Source of the DNA: Geotalea sp. SG265
GTDB taxonomy: Bacteria; Desulfobacterota; Desulfuromonadia; Geobacterales; Geobacteraceae
Assembly (NCBI RefSeq): GCF_022808985.1
Contig: NZ_JAKZFT010000020.1
Coordinates: 1-60,596 of the forward strand
Direction: 5' to 3'
Length of the DNA stretch: 60,596 bases
How positions within the stretch are numbered: position 1 is the stretch's first letter; each line of letters begins with the position of its first letter. Shown in pieces: positions 44,469-55,094 of the stretch. The position numbers and the translations under genes are program-made. Below the pieces are notes generated by a model, which saw only the letters and a program-made list of their open reading frames with translations, had not been told where the DNA came from and ran no database searches.

Positions 44469-45373
44469 TGGTTATCGGTAAAACAGGGGTCAGAGACATG
44501 CACTCGTCCAATAAAACACTCCATAAGGTCTATGCCCACTATGCTCACCTGAACCTGGAAGAGACGATCCTGGACGCCCTTGCAGCCGACGGCAAGAATC
44601 CCGATTCCCTTGAAATTGAGGATCTCGCTCCCATAGATCAATTCCATCTCCGCGGCCGTAAAGCCACCCACGACCTGGCCCGCGATCTCGGCCTCGACAG
44701 AAATATGCAGGTGCTGGATCTGGGGTGCGGTCTGGGTGGTGCATCCCGCCATCTTGCCAAAGAATTCGGCTGCCGTGTAACCGGCCTCGATCTGAGCGAA
44801 GACTACTGTCAGGTCGCTACCACCCTCACCCAGCGGCTCGGACTTGCCTCACGTGTCTCATTCATGCAGGGGAACGCCCTTGAGCTGCCGTTTGCCGATG
44901 GTTCATTCGACCTGGTCTGGACCCAGCACATGACCATGAACATTGCCGACAAACCGGGATTTTACCAGGAAGTATGGCGTGTGCTGAAGCCCGGAGGAAG
45001 GCTTGCCATGTATGACATCCTCGCCGGACCGGGGGGGGAAGTCTTGTTTCCCGTCCCCTGGGCGAGGGACCCTGCCACGAGTTTTCTGGTCGCCCCGCAG
45101 CTGTTGCTGGACCTGCTGGCCGAGACGGGGTTCGATATCCAGATTTGGCGGGATGTGACGGAATCGGCGCGTTTATGGACCCGTGCAACACAGGAAAGGC
45201 TGTACCTCGATCCCCCCCGAACGCTGGGCCTTCAATTGCTGCTGGGGCGGGATTTTCGCAAAATGGCCCACAACCAGTTTCTCAACCTGCAACAGGAGCG
45301 CATCACCCTGATCGAGGCTGTCGTCAGGCGCCCTTTGGTGGCAAAACCAGGGACGCATGCTATGATGTCTTGA
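44465..45373 (+). CDS. Class I SAM-dependent methyltransferase
   Basis: The protein of about 300 residues contains the SAM motif VLDLGCGLGGASRHLAKEFG, GLDLSEDYC, GNALELPFADGSFDLVWTQH and VLKPGGRLAMYDI. It resembles sarcosine/dimethylglycine- or MPBQ-type small-molecule methyltransferases. Its start overlaps the maeB stop as ATGA; a second candidate ATG lies at 44498 after AGGGGTCAGAG. Its substrate is unknown; quinone or lipid methylation are possibilities. Confidence 0.78.
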   Translation: MMVIGKTGVRDMHSSNKTLHKVYAHYAHLNLEETILDALAADGKNPDSLEIEDLAPIDQFHLRGRKATHDLARDLGLDRNMQVLDLGCGLGGASRHLAKEFGCRVTGLDLSEDYCQVATTLTQRLGLASRVSFMQGNALELPFADGSFDLVWTQHMTMNIADKPGFYQEVWRVLKPGGRLAMYDILAGPGGEVLFPVPWARDPATSFLVAPQLLLDLLAETGFDIQIWRDVTESARLWTRATQERLYLDPPRTLGLQLLLGRDFRKMAHNQFLNLQQERITLIEAVVRRPLVAKPGTHAMMS

Positions 45374-45399
45374 CAGCGAAAGCAGAATCGGGAGGCGTT

Positions 45400-46233
45400 A
45401 TGAATGAGAAAGCAGAGGCAATGGTTGTTCCCATACTGAAGGACTCTTCTATCCATATGGATGGGCGGATAGCGGTCCTGACATTTCAACGCAACGATGT
45501 GCGCAATGCCCTGACCGGTACGGCGCTGATCGACGACATCGTCCGGACTGTGAACTGGGCCAATCGGGAGCCGGGTGTATCGGTTCTTGTCATCACCGGG
45601 GAGGGGAAGGCCTTTTCTTCGGGTGGCAACGTAAAAGAGATGCAGTCGCGAAGCGGCAGCTTTTCCGGCTCTCCCATGGAGATACAGGACAATTACCGAC
45701 GGGGCATACAGCAGATTCCGCTGGTTCTGCACCAGGCGGAGATGCCGGTCATTGCCGCCGTCAACGGCCCAGCCATCGGTGCCGGGTTCGATCTGACCTG
45801 CATGTGCGATATCCGTATCGCCTCGACAAGGGCTCAGGTGGGCGAAGCCTTCATCAATCTCGGCATCACCCCGGGGGACGGGGGTGCCTGGTTCATGCAG
45901 AGGCTGATCGGCTATCAGCGGGCAGCCGAGCTGACCTTCACCGGCAGGATCGTCAAGGCCGACGAGGCGTTGCGGCTCGGCATCTTTCTAGAAGTGGTGG
46001 AGCCGGAGGCATTGATGCTGCGGGCATTGGAATTAGCCGGAGAGATTGCCGCCAAGCCCCCCCTTACGCTACGGCTGACCAAACGGATGATGAAACTGGC
46101 CCAGCGCAGTGAGCTCCCCGATTTTCTCGATCTCTGTGCCTGCTTCCAGACCATTGCCCATCATACCGATGACCATCTGGAAGCAGTAAACGCCTTTCTG
46201 GAAAAGAGACCGCCTTCCTACAAAGGGAAGTAA
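45400..46233 (+). CDS. Enoyl-CoA hydratase/isomerase family protein
   Basis: The 277-residue crotonase has the oxyanion-hole regions (GKAFSSGGNVKEM, AAVNGPAIGAGFDLTCMCDIRIA) and NLGITPGDGGAWFMQRLIGYQRAAELTFTGR. The second catalytic Glu is present in AAELTF, but the first crotonase Glu is replaced by a hydrophobic residue (EAFINLGI instead of PEVTLGI). It may therefore catalyse dienoyl-CoA hydration or isomerisation in the ring pathway, or another reaction; I cannot call it BamR with confidence. The ATG at 45400 has GGGAGG upstream; the frame is open further back but overlaps the methyltransferase. Confidence 0.8.
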   Translation: MNEKAEAMVVPILKDSSIHMDGRIAVLTFQRNDVRNALTGTALIDDIVRTVNWANREPGVSVLVITGEGKAFSSGGNVKEMQSRSGSFSGSPMEIQDNYRRGIQQIPLVLHQAEMPVIAAVNGPAIGAGFDLTCMCDIRIASTRAQVGEAFINLGITPGDGGAWFMQRLIGYQRAAELTFTGRIVKADEALRLGIFLEVVEPEALMLRALELAGEIAAKPPLTLRLTKRMMKLAQRSELPDFLDLCACFQTIAHHTDDHLEAVNAFLEKRPPSYKGK

Positions 46234-46244
46234 AAAGGATGGAT

Positions 46245-46271
46245 TTTTTGCCCATCTGCATGGGGCAAAAA
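46245..46271. terminator. Possible hairpin after the hydratase gene
   Basis: TTTTTGCCC and GGGCAAAAA form a 9-bp stem with a 9-base loop, 12 bases past the stop. The T-run is in the 5' arm, so it would terminate better on the opposite strand. The gap to 46478 also contains the motif promoter. Confidence 0.4.
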
Positions 46272-46342
46272 CATGAACAGGCGGGGAGCAAGGGCTGATG
46301 CCGAAATTTATAGAATGTGGTTATAAAAAACCAGATTTTTTA

Positions 46343-46377
46343 TTGACCATAATTCAGTATTGTGGTACCTATTTACT
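46343..46377 (+). promoter_or_regulatory. Promoter of the beta-oxidation cluster with shared motif
   Basis: -35 TTGACC, 17-base spacer ending GTATTGTGG, -10 TACCTA, then TTTACT. It lies 101 bases before the thiolase gene. Confidence 0.75.
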
Positions 46378-46478
46378 TAAAAGTTTGTATACTGAATATA
46401 AAAACATTGTTACAAAGGATTTTGAGACGTTTCCCTGGAGAAACTGTCCGGGACCGCACCTAAGCTGAGGAGGCTGAT

Positions 46479-47654
46479 ATGAGTGAAGTTTTTGTAGTTG
46501 AGTCGTTGCGGACGCCGTTGGGATCGTTCGGCGGGGTGCTTGCCGATGTGGATGGGCCTCATTTGGCTGCCACCGTCATCAAAGCGCTGCTGGAAAGAGC
46601 TGCCCTTAATCCTGAAGCGGTGGACGAGGTGATCCTTGGCCAGGTTCTATCCGGCGGCAGCGGCCAGGCCCCTGCCAGGCAGGCGCTCCGTTATGCCGGC
46701 CTTCCCGACTCCGTTCCGGCAATGACCATCAACAAGGTCTGCGGCAGCGGCCTGAAGGCGATCATGCTCGGGGCGGACGCCATTCGTCTGGGAGACGCCC
46801 ATGTGGTGCTCGCCGGAGGCATGGAGAACATGTCTTTGGCTCCCTATGCGCTTCCCAAGGCGCGTAACGGCTACCGCATGGGGAACGGCGAGGTCATCGA
46901 TCTCATGGTCAATGACGGCCTGATCGATCCCTACAGCAACAACCACATGGGGGTTATTGCCGAGGCGAATGCCGGCAACAACGGCCTGACCCGGGCGGAG
47001 CAGGATGAATTCGCCATTGCCTCTTACAAAAAAGCACAGGCTGCGGTCAACGATGGAATATTCAAGGACGAGATCGTGCCGGTAGTTAAAAAGGGGCGCC
47101 AGGGGGAGGTGGTCGTTGCCGAGGACGAAGAGCCGCTCAGGGGGGATACAGCCAAGCTGCCTGGACTTCGCGCCGCCTTCGCCAAAGAGGGAACCATCAC
47201 CGCCGGCAATGCCTCGACCATTAACGATGGCGCCGGTGTGACCATGCTGGCCTCCGGCGCTGCGGTGAAGAAATACAACCTGAAACCGAAGGCGCGCCTG
47301 GTTGCCCATGCCACCAACAGTATCCATCCCGACCTCTTCACCGAGGCACCGGTGGGAGCCATTGAAAAGGCGGTGGCCAAGGCAGGGCTGAAGCTTGCAG
47401 ATATCGACCTTTTCGAGCTCAACGAAGCATTTGCCACTGTGCCGATTCTGGCCATTAAGAAGCTGGGCATCGATCCGGCGAAGGTCAATGTCAACGGCGG
47501 CGCCTGTGCCATCGGTCACCCCCTCGGCGCCAGCGGCGCCCGCCTGGCGGCAACCCTGGTGCGGGAGCTGCACAAGCGGCAGGCACGCTATGGCCTGGCG
47601 ACGCTTTGCATTGGCGGCGGCGAGGCGGTAGCAGCCATTTTCGAGAGGATATGA
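46479..47654 (+). CDS. Acetyl-CoA acetyltransferase (thiolase)
   Basis: The 391-residue protein cleaves acetoacetyl-CoA (or a longer 3-oxoacyl-CoA) to acetyl-CoA. The nucleophilic Cys is in INKVCGSGLKAIM, the His in NGGACAIGHPLGASGAR and the second Cys in LCIGGGEAVA. Expected length and all motifs are present. It begins an operon with the dehydrogenase and crotonase that together degrade crotonyl-CoA. Confidence 0.93.
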   Translation: MSEVFVVESLRTPLGSFGGVLADVDGPHLAATVIKALLERAALNPEAVDEVILGQVLSGGSGQAPARQALRYAGLPDSVPAMTINKVCGSGLKAIMLGADAIRLGDAHVVLAGGMENMSLAPYALPKARNGYRMGNGEVIDLMVNDGLIDPYSNNHMGVIAEANAGNNGLTRAEQDEFAIASYKKAQAAVNDGIFKDEIVPVVKKGRQGEVVVAEDEEPLRGDTAKLPGLRAAFAKEGTITAGNASTINDGAGVTMLASGAAVKKYNLKPKARLVAHATNSIHPDLFTEAPVGAIEKAVAKAGLKLADIDLFELNEAFATVPILAIKKLGIDPAKVNVNGGACAIGHPLGASGARLAATLVRELHKRQARYGLATLCIGGGEAVAAIFERI

Positions 47655-47692
47655 AAGGCCACTTTTACGCAATATCTGCGTAAGTCTCGGGA

Positions 47693-47735
47693 TTCCTTGT
47701 GCGGCGTAGCGCATGCTACGCCTCCGCGCAATCCT
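47693..47735. repeat. Hairpin repeat between thiolase and dehydrogenase genes
   Basis: GGCGTAGC and GCTACGCC flank GCAT, with further imperfect pairing to GGATT/AATCC outward. It could be an mRNA-stabilising hairpin or a dispersed repeat. Confidence 0.45.
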
Positions 47736-47797
47736 TCGACAGCCTTGATCTTGCCAAAAATTGACCTTTCTGGTGATTAAACGAACGGGGGATGATC

Positions 47798-48646
47798 ATG
47801 ATCAAGAAGGTAGGAGTGCTAGGTGCGGGACAGATGGGAAGCGGCATCGCCCATGTTCTGGCTGTCCGGGAAATAGAGGTGGTTCTCTTCGATATCGCCG
47901 AAGAGCAGTTGACCAAGGCCGTTGCCGGCATCGAGAAAAACCTGGAGCGCCAGGCGAAAAAGGGTGAGGTGGACAGCGCTGCTATCCCAGCCATCGTCAA
48001 ACGAATCCACACTACCAAGGTGATGGAGGATCTGGCCGACTGCGACATGGCCATCGAGGCGGTAACCGAAAGGGAAGCGCTCAAGCTGGAAATCTTTCGC
48101 AAGCTGGACGGCATCGTTAAAAAGGGGGCGATCCTTGCTTCCAACACTTCCTCCATCCCCATCACCCGTATCGCCGCCGTTACGTGGCGCCCTGAACTGG
48201 TCATCGGCATGCACTTCATGAACCCGGTGCCGGTGATGAAGCTGGTGGAGGTGATTCGCGGACTGGCCACCAGCGAGGCAACCTTCGATGCCACGGCAGC
48301 GCTCGTGGCAAGGCTGGGCAAGGAGATGGCAGTTTCCGCCGACTATCCCGGTTTCATCGTCAACCGCATCCTCATCCCCATGATCAACGAAGCAGCCTTT
48401 GCCCTCTTCGAGGGGGTGGCGAACGTGGAAGACATCGACAAGGCCATGAAACTGGGGACCAACCAGCCCATGGGTCCGTTGATCCTGGCTGATTTCATCG
48501 GCCTCGACACCTGTCTGGCCATCATGAACGTCCTCTACGAAGGCTTCAAAGATACGAAATACCGGCCCTGCCCGCTGCTGGTGAAGATGGTGGAGGCTGG
48601 CTACCTGGGCAAGAAAACCGGCAGGGGTTTTTACACCTACGCCTGA
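47798..48646 (+). CDS. hbd: 3-hydroxybutyryl-CoA dehydrogenase
   Basis: The 282-residue protein has an N-terminal NAD site (VGVLGAGQMGSGIAHVLA), IEAVTEREALK, SNTSSIPIT and GMHFMNPVPVMKLVEVI (catalytic His), and the dimerisation region GFIVNRILIPMINEAAFALFEG. It oxidises 3-hydroxybutyryl-CoA to acetoacetyl-CoA. The ATG at 47798 is seven bases after a G-run; 47792 is possible. Its stop overlaps the next start. Confidence 0.93.
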   Translation: MIKKVGVLGAGQMGSGIAHVLAVREIEVVLFDIAEEQLTKAVAGIEKNLERQAKKGEVDSAAIPAIVKRIHTTKVMEDLADCDMAIEAVTEREALKLEIFRKLDGIVKKGAILASNTSSIPITRIAAVTWRPELVIGMHFMNPVPVMKLVEVIRGLATSEATFDATAALVARLGKEMAVSADYPGFIVNRILIPMINEAAFALFEGVANVEDIDKAMKLGTNQPMGPLILADFIGLDTCLAIMNVLYEGFKDTKYRPCPLLVKMVEAGYLGKKTGRGFYTYA

Positions 48647-49440
48647 TGGGGGAGATGATGAAATACACGAATCTGCTGGTGGAAAAACGGGACGCGGTGG
48701 CGGTCCTTACGGTCAACCGCCCCAAGGCGCTGAACAGTCTCAACAGTGAGGTCATAGAGGAGCTGCTGGCGGCCCTGACCGAAATCGAAGGCAATGCCGG
48801 GCTCAAGGTGGCCGTAATCACCGGCAGCGGCGAAAAAGCCTTTGTTGCCGGGGCGGATATCGCCGAGATGTCCGGCCTGAACGTCCAGCAGGCGCTGGCT
48901 TTTTCCCGGAAGGGGCAGCAGGTGGTCAACTTCATCGGCAGGATGACCAAGCCGGTCATTGCGGCAGTCAACGGTTTTGCCCTGGGGGGAGGCCTGGAAT
49001 TGGCCCTTGCCTGTGACTTTGTCTATGCCGCCGAATCTGCAAAACTGGGCTTTCCGGAGGTGACCCTGGGGATCATGCCCGGTTTCGGCGGCACCCAGAA
49101 GCTCGGCAGGATCATCGGCCGTGGCCGGGCCAACGAGTTGATCTTTACCGGCAGGTTGGTTACGGCCGCCGAGGCGCTCGACTGGGGCATGGTCAACGGT
49201 GTCCTCCCCGGGGGGGAACTCCTCGACCGGGCGATTGAAATGGCGACAAAAATTGCCGGCAACGGCCTCCTCGGGGTAGCCGGTGCCAAGGATGCCATCA
49301 GAAGCGGCCTCGACATGGGAGAGGCGGATGGCTTGAATTACGAATCGGTGCTTTTTGCTTCCCTCTTTGCTTCGGCTGACCAGAAGGAAGGGATGCAGGC
49401 ATTCCTGGATAAAAGAAAGGCCGCTTTTACCGGAGCGTGA
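48646..49440 (+). CDS. Enoyl-CoA hydratase (crotonase)
   Basis: The 264-residue crotonase has both catalytic Glu residues (FPEVTLGIMPGFGGTQ and ANELIFTGR) and the oxyanion-hole motifs GEKAFVAGADIAEM and NGFALGGGLELALACD. It should hydrate crotonyl-CoA to 3-hydroxybutyryl-CoA. The first ATG shares a base with the upstream stop (TGATG); ATGs at 48655 and 48658 are alternatives. Confidence 0.9.
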   Translation: MGEMMKYTNLLVEKRDAVAVLTVNRPKALNSLNSEVIEELLAALTEIEGNAGLKVAVITGSGEKAFVAGADIAEMSGLNVQQALAFSRKGQQVVNFIGRMTKPVIAAVNGFALGGGLELALACDFVYAAESAKLGFPEVTLGIMPGFGGTQKLGRIIGRGRANELIFTGRLVTAAEALDWGMVNGVLPGGELLDRAIEMATKIAGNGLLGVAGAKDAIRSGLDMGEADGLNYESVLFASLFASADQKEGMQAFLDKRKAAFTGA

Positions 49441-49467
49441 TCCAGAGGAGCGGAAGGAGAGGTGCAT

Positions 49468-51456
49468 ATGGAAGCGACAAGAGAATTATACTGGAACATC
49501 GGCCATGGCGCGGCTGTACTGCTGCCCATGTACCTCTTTACCTTTGTTGCTCTGGGGCTGTTGATCTGGAGCGGCATGAAACGCCTGGAGATATATCGAC
49601 AGGGAAAACCGCTGGACCGGTTCGGCAACAGGGGAGAGCGCTTCGCCAATCTGCTGAAAAACGCCCTCCTGCAGAGCCGGGTGCTGCTGGTCAAGGGGCC
49701 TGGCTTTGCCCATGGTTTTTTCTTCTGGGGATTTTTCCTGCTCTTCATCGGCACCATTTTCGTTGCCCTCCAGGCTGATTTCACCGACCTCTTTTTCGGC
49801 TACCGCTTCCTGAACGGCGATCTTTACAAGGTCTTCTCCCTGGTGCTGGATCTGGCCGGGCTTGCCGCCGTCGCCATGCTGGCAGGGCTCTTCATCCGCC
49901 GCTACCTGGTGCGCCCCAAGGGGCTTGAAACCACCCGCGACGATGCCGTCATGCACGCCCTGCTCTTCGCCATCCTCATCACCGGTTTCGTCATCGAAGG
50001 TGCACGGATGGCGGTCAACGAGCTTCCCCACGATCCGGCCCTGGCGGCCTGGTCGCCGGTGGGGCTGATCTTTGCCAAAGCCCTGTCCGGCATGGGGGAA
50101 GCATCCCTGCTTGCCCTGCACAGGGGACTGTGGTGGCTCCATTTCTTCCTGGTCATCGGCTTCATCTGCGCCATTCCCTTTACCAAGTTCCGCCATATCT
50201 TCACCACCGCCGCCAATTACTTCTTTGCCGACCTGGGCCCCAAGGGGGCCTTGGTGACCCTGGATATGGAAGGGGATGCGGAGAGCTTCGGCACCGCCAA
50301 CCTCAAGGACCTGACCTGGAAGGATATCTTCGATACCGATGCCTGCACCAAGTGCAAGCGCTGCCAGGACCGCTGCCCGGCCCACAATACAGATAAGCCC
50401 CTCTCCCCCATGAAGGTCATCAACCAATTGGGAGAAGTGGCCTGCACCAATCCGGAAGCCAACCTTGTCGAAACGGTGAGCAAGGATGCCCTCTGGTCCT
50501 GTACCACTTGCCGTGCCTGCCAGGAAATCTGTCCGGCAGCTATCGAACATGTCAACAAGGTGGTCGATATGCGCCGCAACATGGTGCTCATGGAAGGGGA
50601 ATTCCCCGGTGAAGAGGTCATGGCGGCCATGGACAACACCGAGGTCAATGGCAACCCGCTGGGGATGGCCCTGGCTTCCCGGGGGGACTGGGCGGAGGGG
50701 CTGCCGGTGCAGATCATGGGCGAAAATGCCGACGTCGACATTCTCTACTTCGTCGGCTGCTACGCCTCCTTCGACAAGCGCAATATCAAGATTGCCACCA
50801 GCTTCATCCATCTCTGCGCGGCAGCTGGCATCAAGGTCGGCATCCTGGGCAAGGAAGAGAAGTGCTGCGGCGAGCCCATGCGCAAGATGGGCAACGAGTA
50901 CCTCTATCAATCCATGGCCACCGAGAACATCGAGACCATCAAGGCCTACGGGGTGAAAAAGGTGGTCACCGCCTGCCCCCACTGCTTCAACACCCTGGCC
51001 AAAGATTACCGGGATCTGGGCTTCGACGTGGAAACCGAGCATTACACGGTCTTCCTCAATCGCCTGGTAGAGCAGGGCAGGCTTAAGTTCAAGAAGGAAA
51101 GTTTCGACTGCACCTACCATGATTCCTGCTACATCGGCCGCTACAACGATCTCTACCGCGAGCCGCGGGCGCTCATTGCTGCTGCCGGCGGTACCATCCG
51201 GGAGATGGAGCGAAGCGGCGCCGAAAGTTTCTGCTGCGGCGCCGGCGGCGGGCGGATCATGGCCGAGGAGAAGCTTGGCAGCAGGATCAGCGTCAGCAGG
51301 GCAAAAATGGCCGCCGGGACCGGCGCCGGGATGCTCGTCTCCAACTGCCCCTTCTGCATGACCATGTTTGAGGATGGCATCAAGGGGGCCGAGCTGGAAG
51401 GGCAGCTGGTACCCCGGGATATCGGCGAGATACTGTTGGAGAGGCTGACGCCATGA
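49468..51456 (+). CDS. Membrane ETF:menaquinone oxidoreductase, CCG-domain type (copy 1)
   Basis: The 662-residue protein starts with a NarI-like membrane domain of about five to six helices (residues 15-245), with His residues that could bind haem, then two [4Fe-4S] motifs (CTKCKRCQDRCPAHN, CTTCRACQEICP), then two CCG domains (GCYASFD...EEKCCGEP; YHDSCYIGRYNDLY...SFCCGAGGGR). This is the architecture of proteins that pass electrons from reduced ETF to menaquinone in anaerobic fatty acid and aromatic oxidisers. The ATG at 49468 follows AAGGAG. It would drain electrons from the acyl-CoA dehydrogenase. Confidence 0.88.
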   Translation: MEATRELYWNIGHGAAVLLPMYLFTFVALGLLIWSGMKRLEIYRQGKPLDRFGNRGERFANLLKNALLQSRVLLVKGPGFAHGFFFWGFFLLFIGTIFVALQADFTDLFFGYRFLNGDLYKVFSLVLDLAGLAAVAMLAGLFIRRYLVRPKGLETTRDDAVMHALLFAILITGFVIEGARMAVNELPHDPALAAWSPVGLIFAKALSGMGEASLLALHRGLWWLHFFLVIGFICAIPFTKFRHIFTTAANYFFADLGPKGALVTLDMEGDAESFGTANLKDLTWKDIFDTDACTKCKRCQDRCPAHNTDKPLSPMKVINQLGEVACTNPEANLVETVSKDALWSCTTCRACQEICPAAIEHVNKVVDMRRNMVLMEGEFPGEEVMAAMDNTEVNGNPLGMALASRGDWAEGLPVQIMGENADVDILYFVGCYASFDKRNIKIATSFIHLCAAAGIKVGILGKEEKCCGEPMRKMGNEYLYQSMATENIETIKAYGVKKVVTACPHCFNTLAKDYRDLGFDVETEHYTVFLNRLVEQGRLKFKKESFDCTYHDSCYIGRYNDLYREPRALIAAAGGTIREMERSGAESFCCGAGGGRIMAEEKLGSRISVSRAKMAAGTGAGMLVSNCPFCMTMFEDGIKGAELEGQLVPRDIGEILLERLTP

Positions 51457-51661
51457 GCTGAAGGTGCTAAATCGGGACGGAGATACCATCCATGCGAGAT
51501 TGCACGAAAAAGCGGTTGAAAATCGGCGGCAACGTCTGCCGGTGGGGCCATATCCTGTTACACATTCCACCATGAGAAGGCGCTGTTTCGGCCATGCGAT
51601 GGGGGTACTTACAAGCGGGATGCCGCGATAAAGCGAGCTTTGCTCGCGGGGAGAGGATTGC

Positions 51662-52825
<1,164 letters not shown>

Positions 52826-52880
52826 ACGGCCACTCCCTCCCCGGGGGGAACTTCACATGTCAATAAGGGAGAAATGATCC

Positions 52881-53753
52881 ATGAGCATACTGATCGATAA
52901 AAATACCAAAGTCATTACCCAGGGGCTGGGTGCCACCGGCCTCTTCCATGCACACGGTGCCCGGGAATACGGCACCCAGATGGTCGGAGGGGTTACCCCC
53001 GGCAAAGGGGGCACCACCATCGAGGGTTTTCCCATTTACGACACGGTCAAGGAAGCGGTCCATAAGACCGGCGCCACCGCATCGGTCATCTACGTGCCGC
53101 CGCCATTCGCCGCCGATGCCATCATGGAGGCGGTTGACGCGGGCATCGAGCTGGCCATCTGCATCACCGAAGGAATTCCCGTTCTGGACATGGTCAAGGT
53201 CAAAGAATACATGAAGGGGAAAGGGACCCGGCTGGTAGGCCCCAACTGCCCCGGCGTCATCACTCCGGGACAGTGCAAGATCGGCATCATGCCCGGATAT
53301 ATCCACAAGCCGGGCAAGATCGGTGTCGTTTCCCGCTCCGGCACCCTAACCTATGAGGCGGTCTGGCAGCTGACCAACGTTGGGCTGGGACAATCCACCT
53401 GCGTCGGCATCGGCGGCGACCCGGTCAACGGCACCAACCACCTGGATGTCCTCAGGATGTTCGAAGAGGATCCTGGCACCGAGGCGGTGATCATGATCGG
53501 CGAGATCGGCGGTACCTCCGAGGAGGAGGGTGCCCGATTCGTCAAGGAGCACATGACCAAACCGGTTGCCGCCTACATCGCCGGCGTTACCGCCCCTCCG
53601 GGCAAGCGCATGGGACATGCGGGAGCGATCATTTCCGGGGGCAAGGGTACTGCGGCCGAGAAGGTGGCGGTGCTGGAAGACTGCGGCATATCCGTAGCCG
53701 CGAGCCCGGCCGATATGGCCCAGGCATTGCTGAAGGTATATAAACCCAAATAA
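52881..53753 (+). CDS. sucD: Succinyl-CoA synthetase alpha subunit
   Basis: The 290-residue protein has the CoA-binding domain ([33 protein letters not shown]), [11 protein letters not shown] and the phosphorylated His in [11 protein letters not shown]. It pairs with sucC 55 bases upstream. Length and motifs are as expected. Confidence 0.93.
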   Translation: MSILIDKNTKVITQGLGATGLFHAHGAREYGTQMVGGVTPGKGGTTIEGFPIYDTVKEAVHKTGATASVIYVPPPFAADAIMEAVDAGIELAICITEGIPVLDMVKVKEYMKGKGTRLVGPNCPGVITPGQCKIGIMPGYIHKPGKIGVVSRSGTLTYEAVWQLTNVGLGQSTCVGIGGDPVNGTNHLDVLRMFEEDPGTEAVIMIGEIGGTSEEEGARFVKEHMTKPVAAYIAGVTAPPGKRMGHAGAIISGGKGTAAEKVAVLEDCGISVAASPADMAQALLKVYKPK

Positions 53754-53847
53754 AAGAAACGCAGGATCAGGTTTGTTACAGCGTGCCATGGGATGCCGTT
53801 TGTCGGGGTGATGACTGCATTGTTTCGCTGCTGTAACAGGGTCATCG

Positions 53848-53872
53848 GCCACCCCCGGCGGGGTGGCCGGTG
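53848..53872 (+). terminator. GC-rich hairpin after sucD
   Basis: GGCCACCCC and GGGGTGGCC form a 9-bp stem around CGGC. No T-run follows. A wider inverted repeat (TGTTACAGC/GCTGTAACA) surrounds it upstream. It may attenuate sucCD transcripts. Confidence 0.5.
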
Positions 53873-53899
53873 GCTCGCAGGTAAAGGAGGTAATTCCAA

Positions 53900-54088
53900 A
53901 TGGGACTCTATAAGGAAAATCCGCGGTATAAATGTGTTTCGGCGCGGCTGAGCGATGAGGAATGGGAAGACCTGATGATCGTCTGCGGCCAGAAGAGGAC
54001 CAGCATGTCGGAATGCATCAGGGAAGCGCTGACCGCTCTCATCATGGAAAACGGCCTGCGTGGCGGGCGTGTTGAAACGACGGGCTGA
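53900..54088 (+). CDS. Small ribbon-helix-helix-like protein
   Basis: The 62-residue protein reads KCVSARLSDEEWEDLMIVCGQKRTSMSECIREALTALI: a short strand followed by two helices, the pattern of ribbon-helix-helix DNA-binding proteins. It has a very strong ribosome site (AAAGGAGGT). It lies between sucD and the etf promoter and could regulate either. No toxin partner is adjacent. Confidence 0.6.
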   Translation: MGLYKENPRYKCVSARLSDEEWEDLMIVCGQKRTSMSECIREALTALIMENGLRGGRVETTG

Positions 54089-54101
54089 ACATAACTTATG
54101 C

Positions 54102-54136
54102 TTGACCTAAAATAAGCATTATGGTACCACTTTACA
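54102..54136 (+). promoter_or_regulatory. etfBA promoter with shared motif
   Basis: -35 TTGACC, 17-base spacer containing AAATAAGCATTATGG, -10 TACCAC, then TTTACA. It lies 90 bases before etfB and is the seventh site of the set. Confidence 0.72.
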
Positions 54137-54226
54137 AGTAACAGTGTTTGTTTTTGCTGCTGCCGGCAATGATCCCCGATGGCTCTTCTTTTTTCGGGGG
54201 ATCCATTCAATATGAGGAGTAGTTAC

Positions 54227-55039
54227 ATGCTTGTCATCTCCTGCATCAAACAGGTGCCCGACACGACCCAGGTGAAGATAGATCCGGTGACCAATACCTT
54301 GGTCCGCGAGGGAATTCCCTTCATCATCAACCCCTACGACACCCATGCCCTGGAAGAGAGCCTCAATCTGAAGGACCGTTTCGGACTCCGTGCCGTGGCG
54401 CTTTCCATGGGGCCGCCGAACACCGAGGCCACCCTGAGGAAGGCTGCCGCCCTGGGGGTCGATGAGGCGATTCTTCTTTCGGACCGCGCCTTCGGCGGAG
54501 CAGATACCCTGTCCACCAGCAAGGTCATCTCGGCGGCCATAGAGCGGCTCAATGATCAGGAGGAGGTGGGGATCGTCTTCTGCGGCAAGCAGACCATCGA
54601 CGGTGATACCGCCCAGGTGGGGCCGGGCATTGCCACCCGTCTCGGCTATACACAGCTTACCCTGGTGGACCGGATCGAGAGCCTGGACCTGGTGAAGAAG
54701 CGGATCAGGGTCCGGCGCAAGCTAGAAGGGCGGCACGAGATCGTTGAAGCCCCCCTGCCGGTGATGATTACCGTTGTCCGGGAACTGAACCGCCCCCGTT
54801 ACCCGACAGTCCCCATGCGCCTCATGGCCCTGGAGACCGAGATCAAGGTCTGGGACAACAGCGTGCTCAAGCTGGATGCGAACACGGTGGGGCTCAAGGG
54901 TTCGCCCACCTGGGTGAGCAAGATCTTTTCTCCGGAACGGGACAAGGGGGAGATCATCGGCGATGGGATCAACGACCCGGTGGGGACGGCGAATCTGCTC
55001 ATCGACAAGATGCTCGACAAGGACCTGCTGGCCGTCTAG
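54227..55039 (+). CDS. etfB: Electron transfer flavoprotein beta subunit
   Basis: The 270-residue protein has VISCIKQVPDT, INPYDTHALEESLNL, FCGKQTIDGDTAQVGPGIATRLGYTQ and the EtfB C-terminal region. It binds AMP or FAD and forms a heterodimer with EtfA. The ATG at 54227 follows GAGGAG; an upstream open frame to 54179 is unlikely to be used. Confidence 0.92.
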   Translation: MLVISCIKQVPDTTQVKIDPVTNTLVREGIPFIINPYDTHALEESLNLKDRFGLRAVALSMGPPNTEATLRKAAALGVDEAILLSDRAFGGADTLSTSKVISAAIERLNDQEEVGIVFCGKQTIDGDTAQVGPGIATRLGYTQLTLVDRIESLDLVKKRIRVRRKLEGRHEIVEAPLPVMITVVRELNRPRYPTVPMRLMALETEIKVWDNSVLKLDANTVGLKGSPTWVSKIFSPERDKGEIIGDGINDPVGTANLLIDKMLDKDLLAV

Positions 55040-55094
55040 ATCGTGAAGGGTGAGGGGTGAGGAGTGAAGGGAACAGCAAAGGAGGAGTCTGCCA

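Noticed and set aside
45400-46233. Firm assignment as BamR (cyclohexadienoyl-CoA hydratase)
   Set aside because: One crotonase Glu is missing, but the distinguishing residues of BamR cannot be judged by eye; only the family is called.
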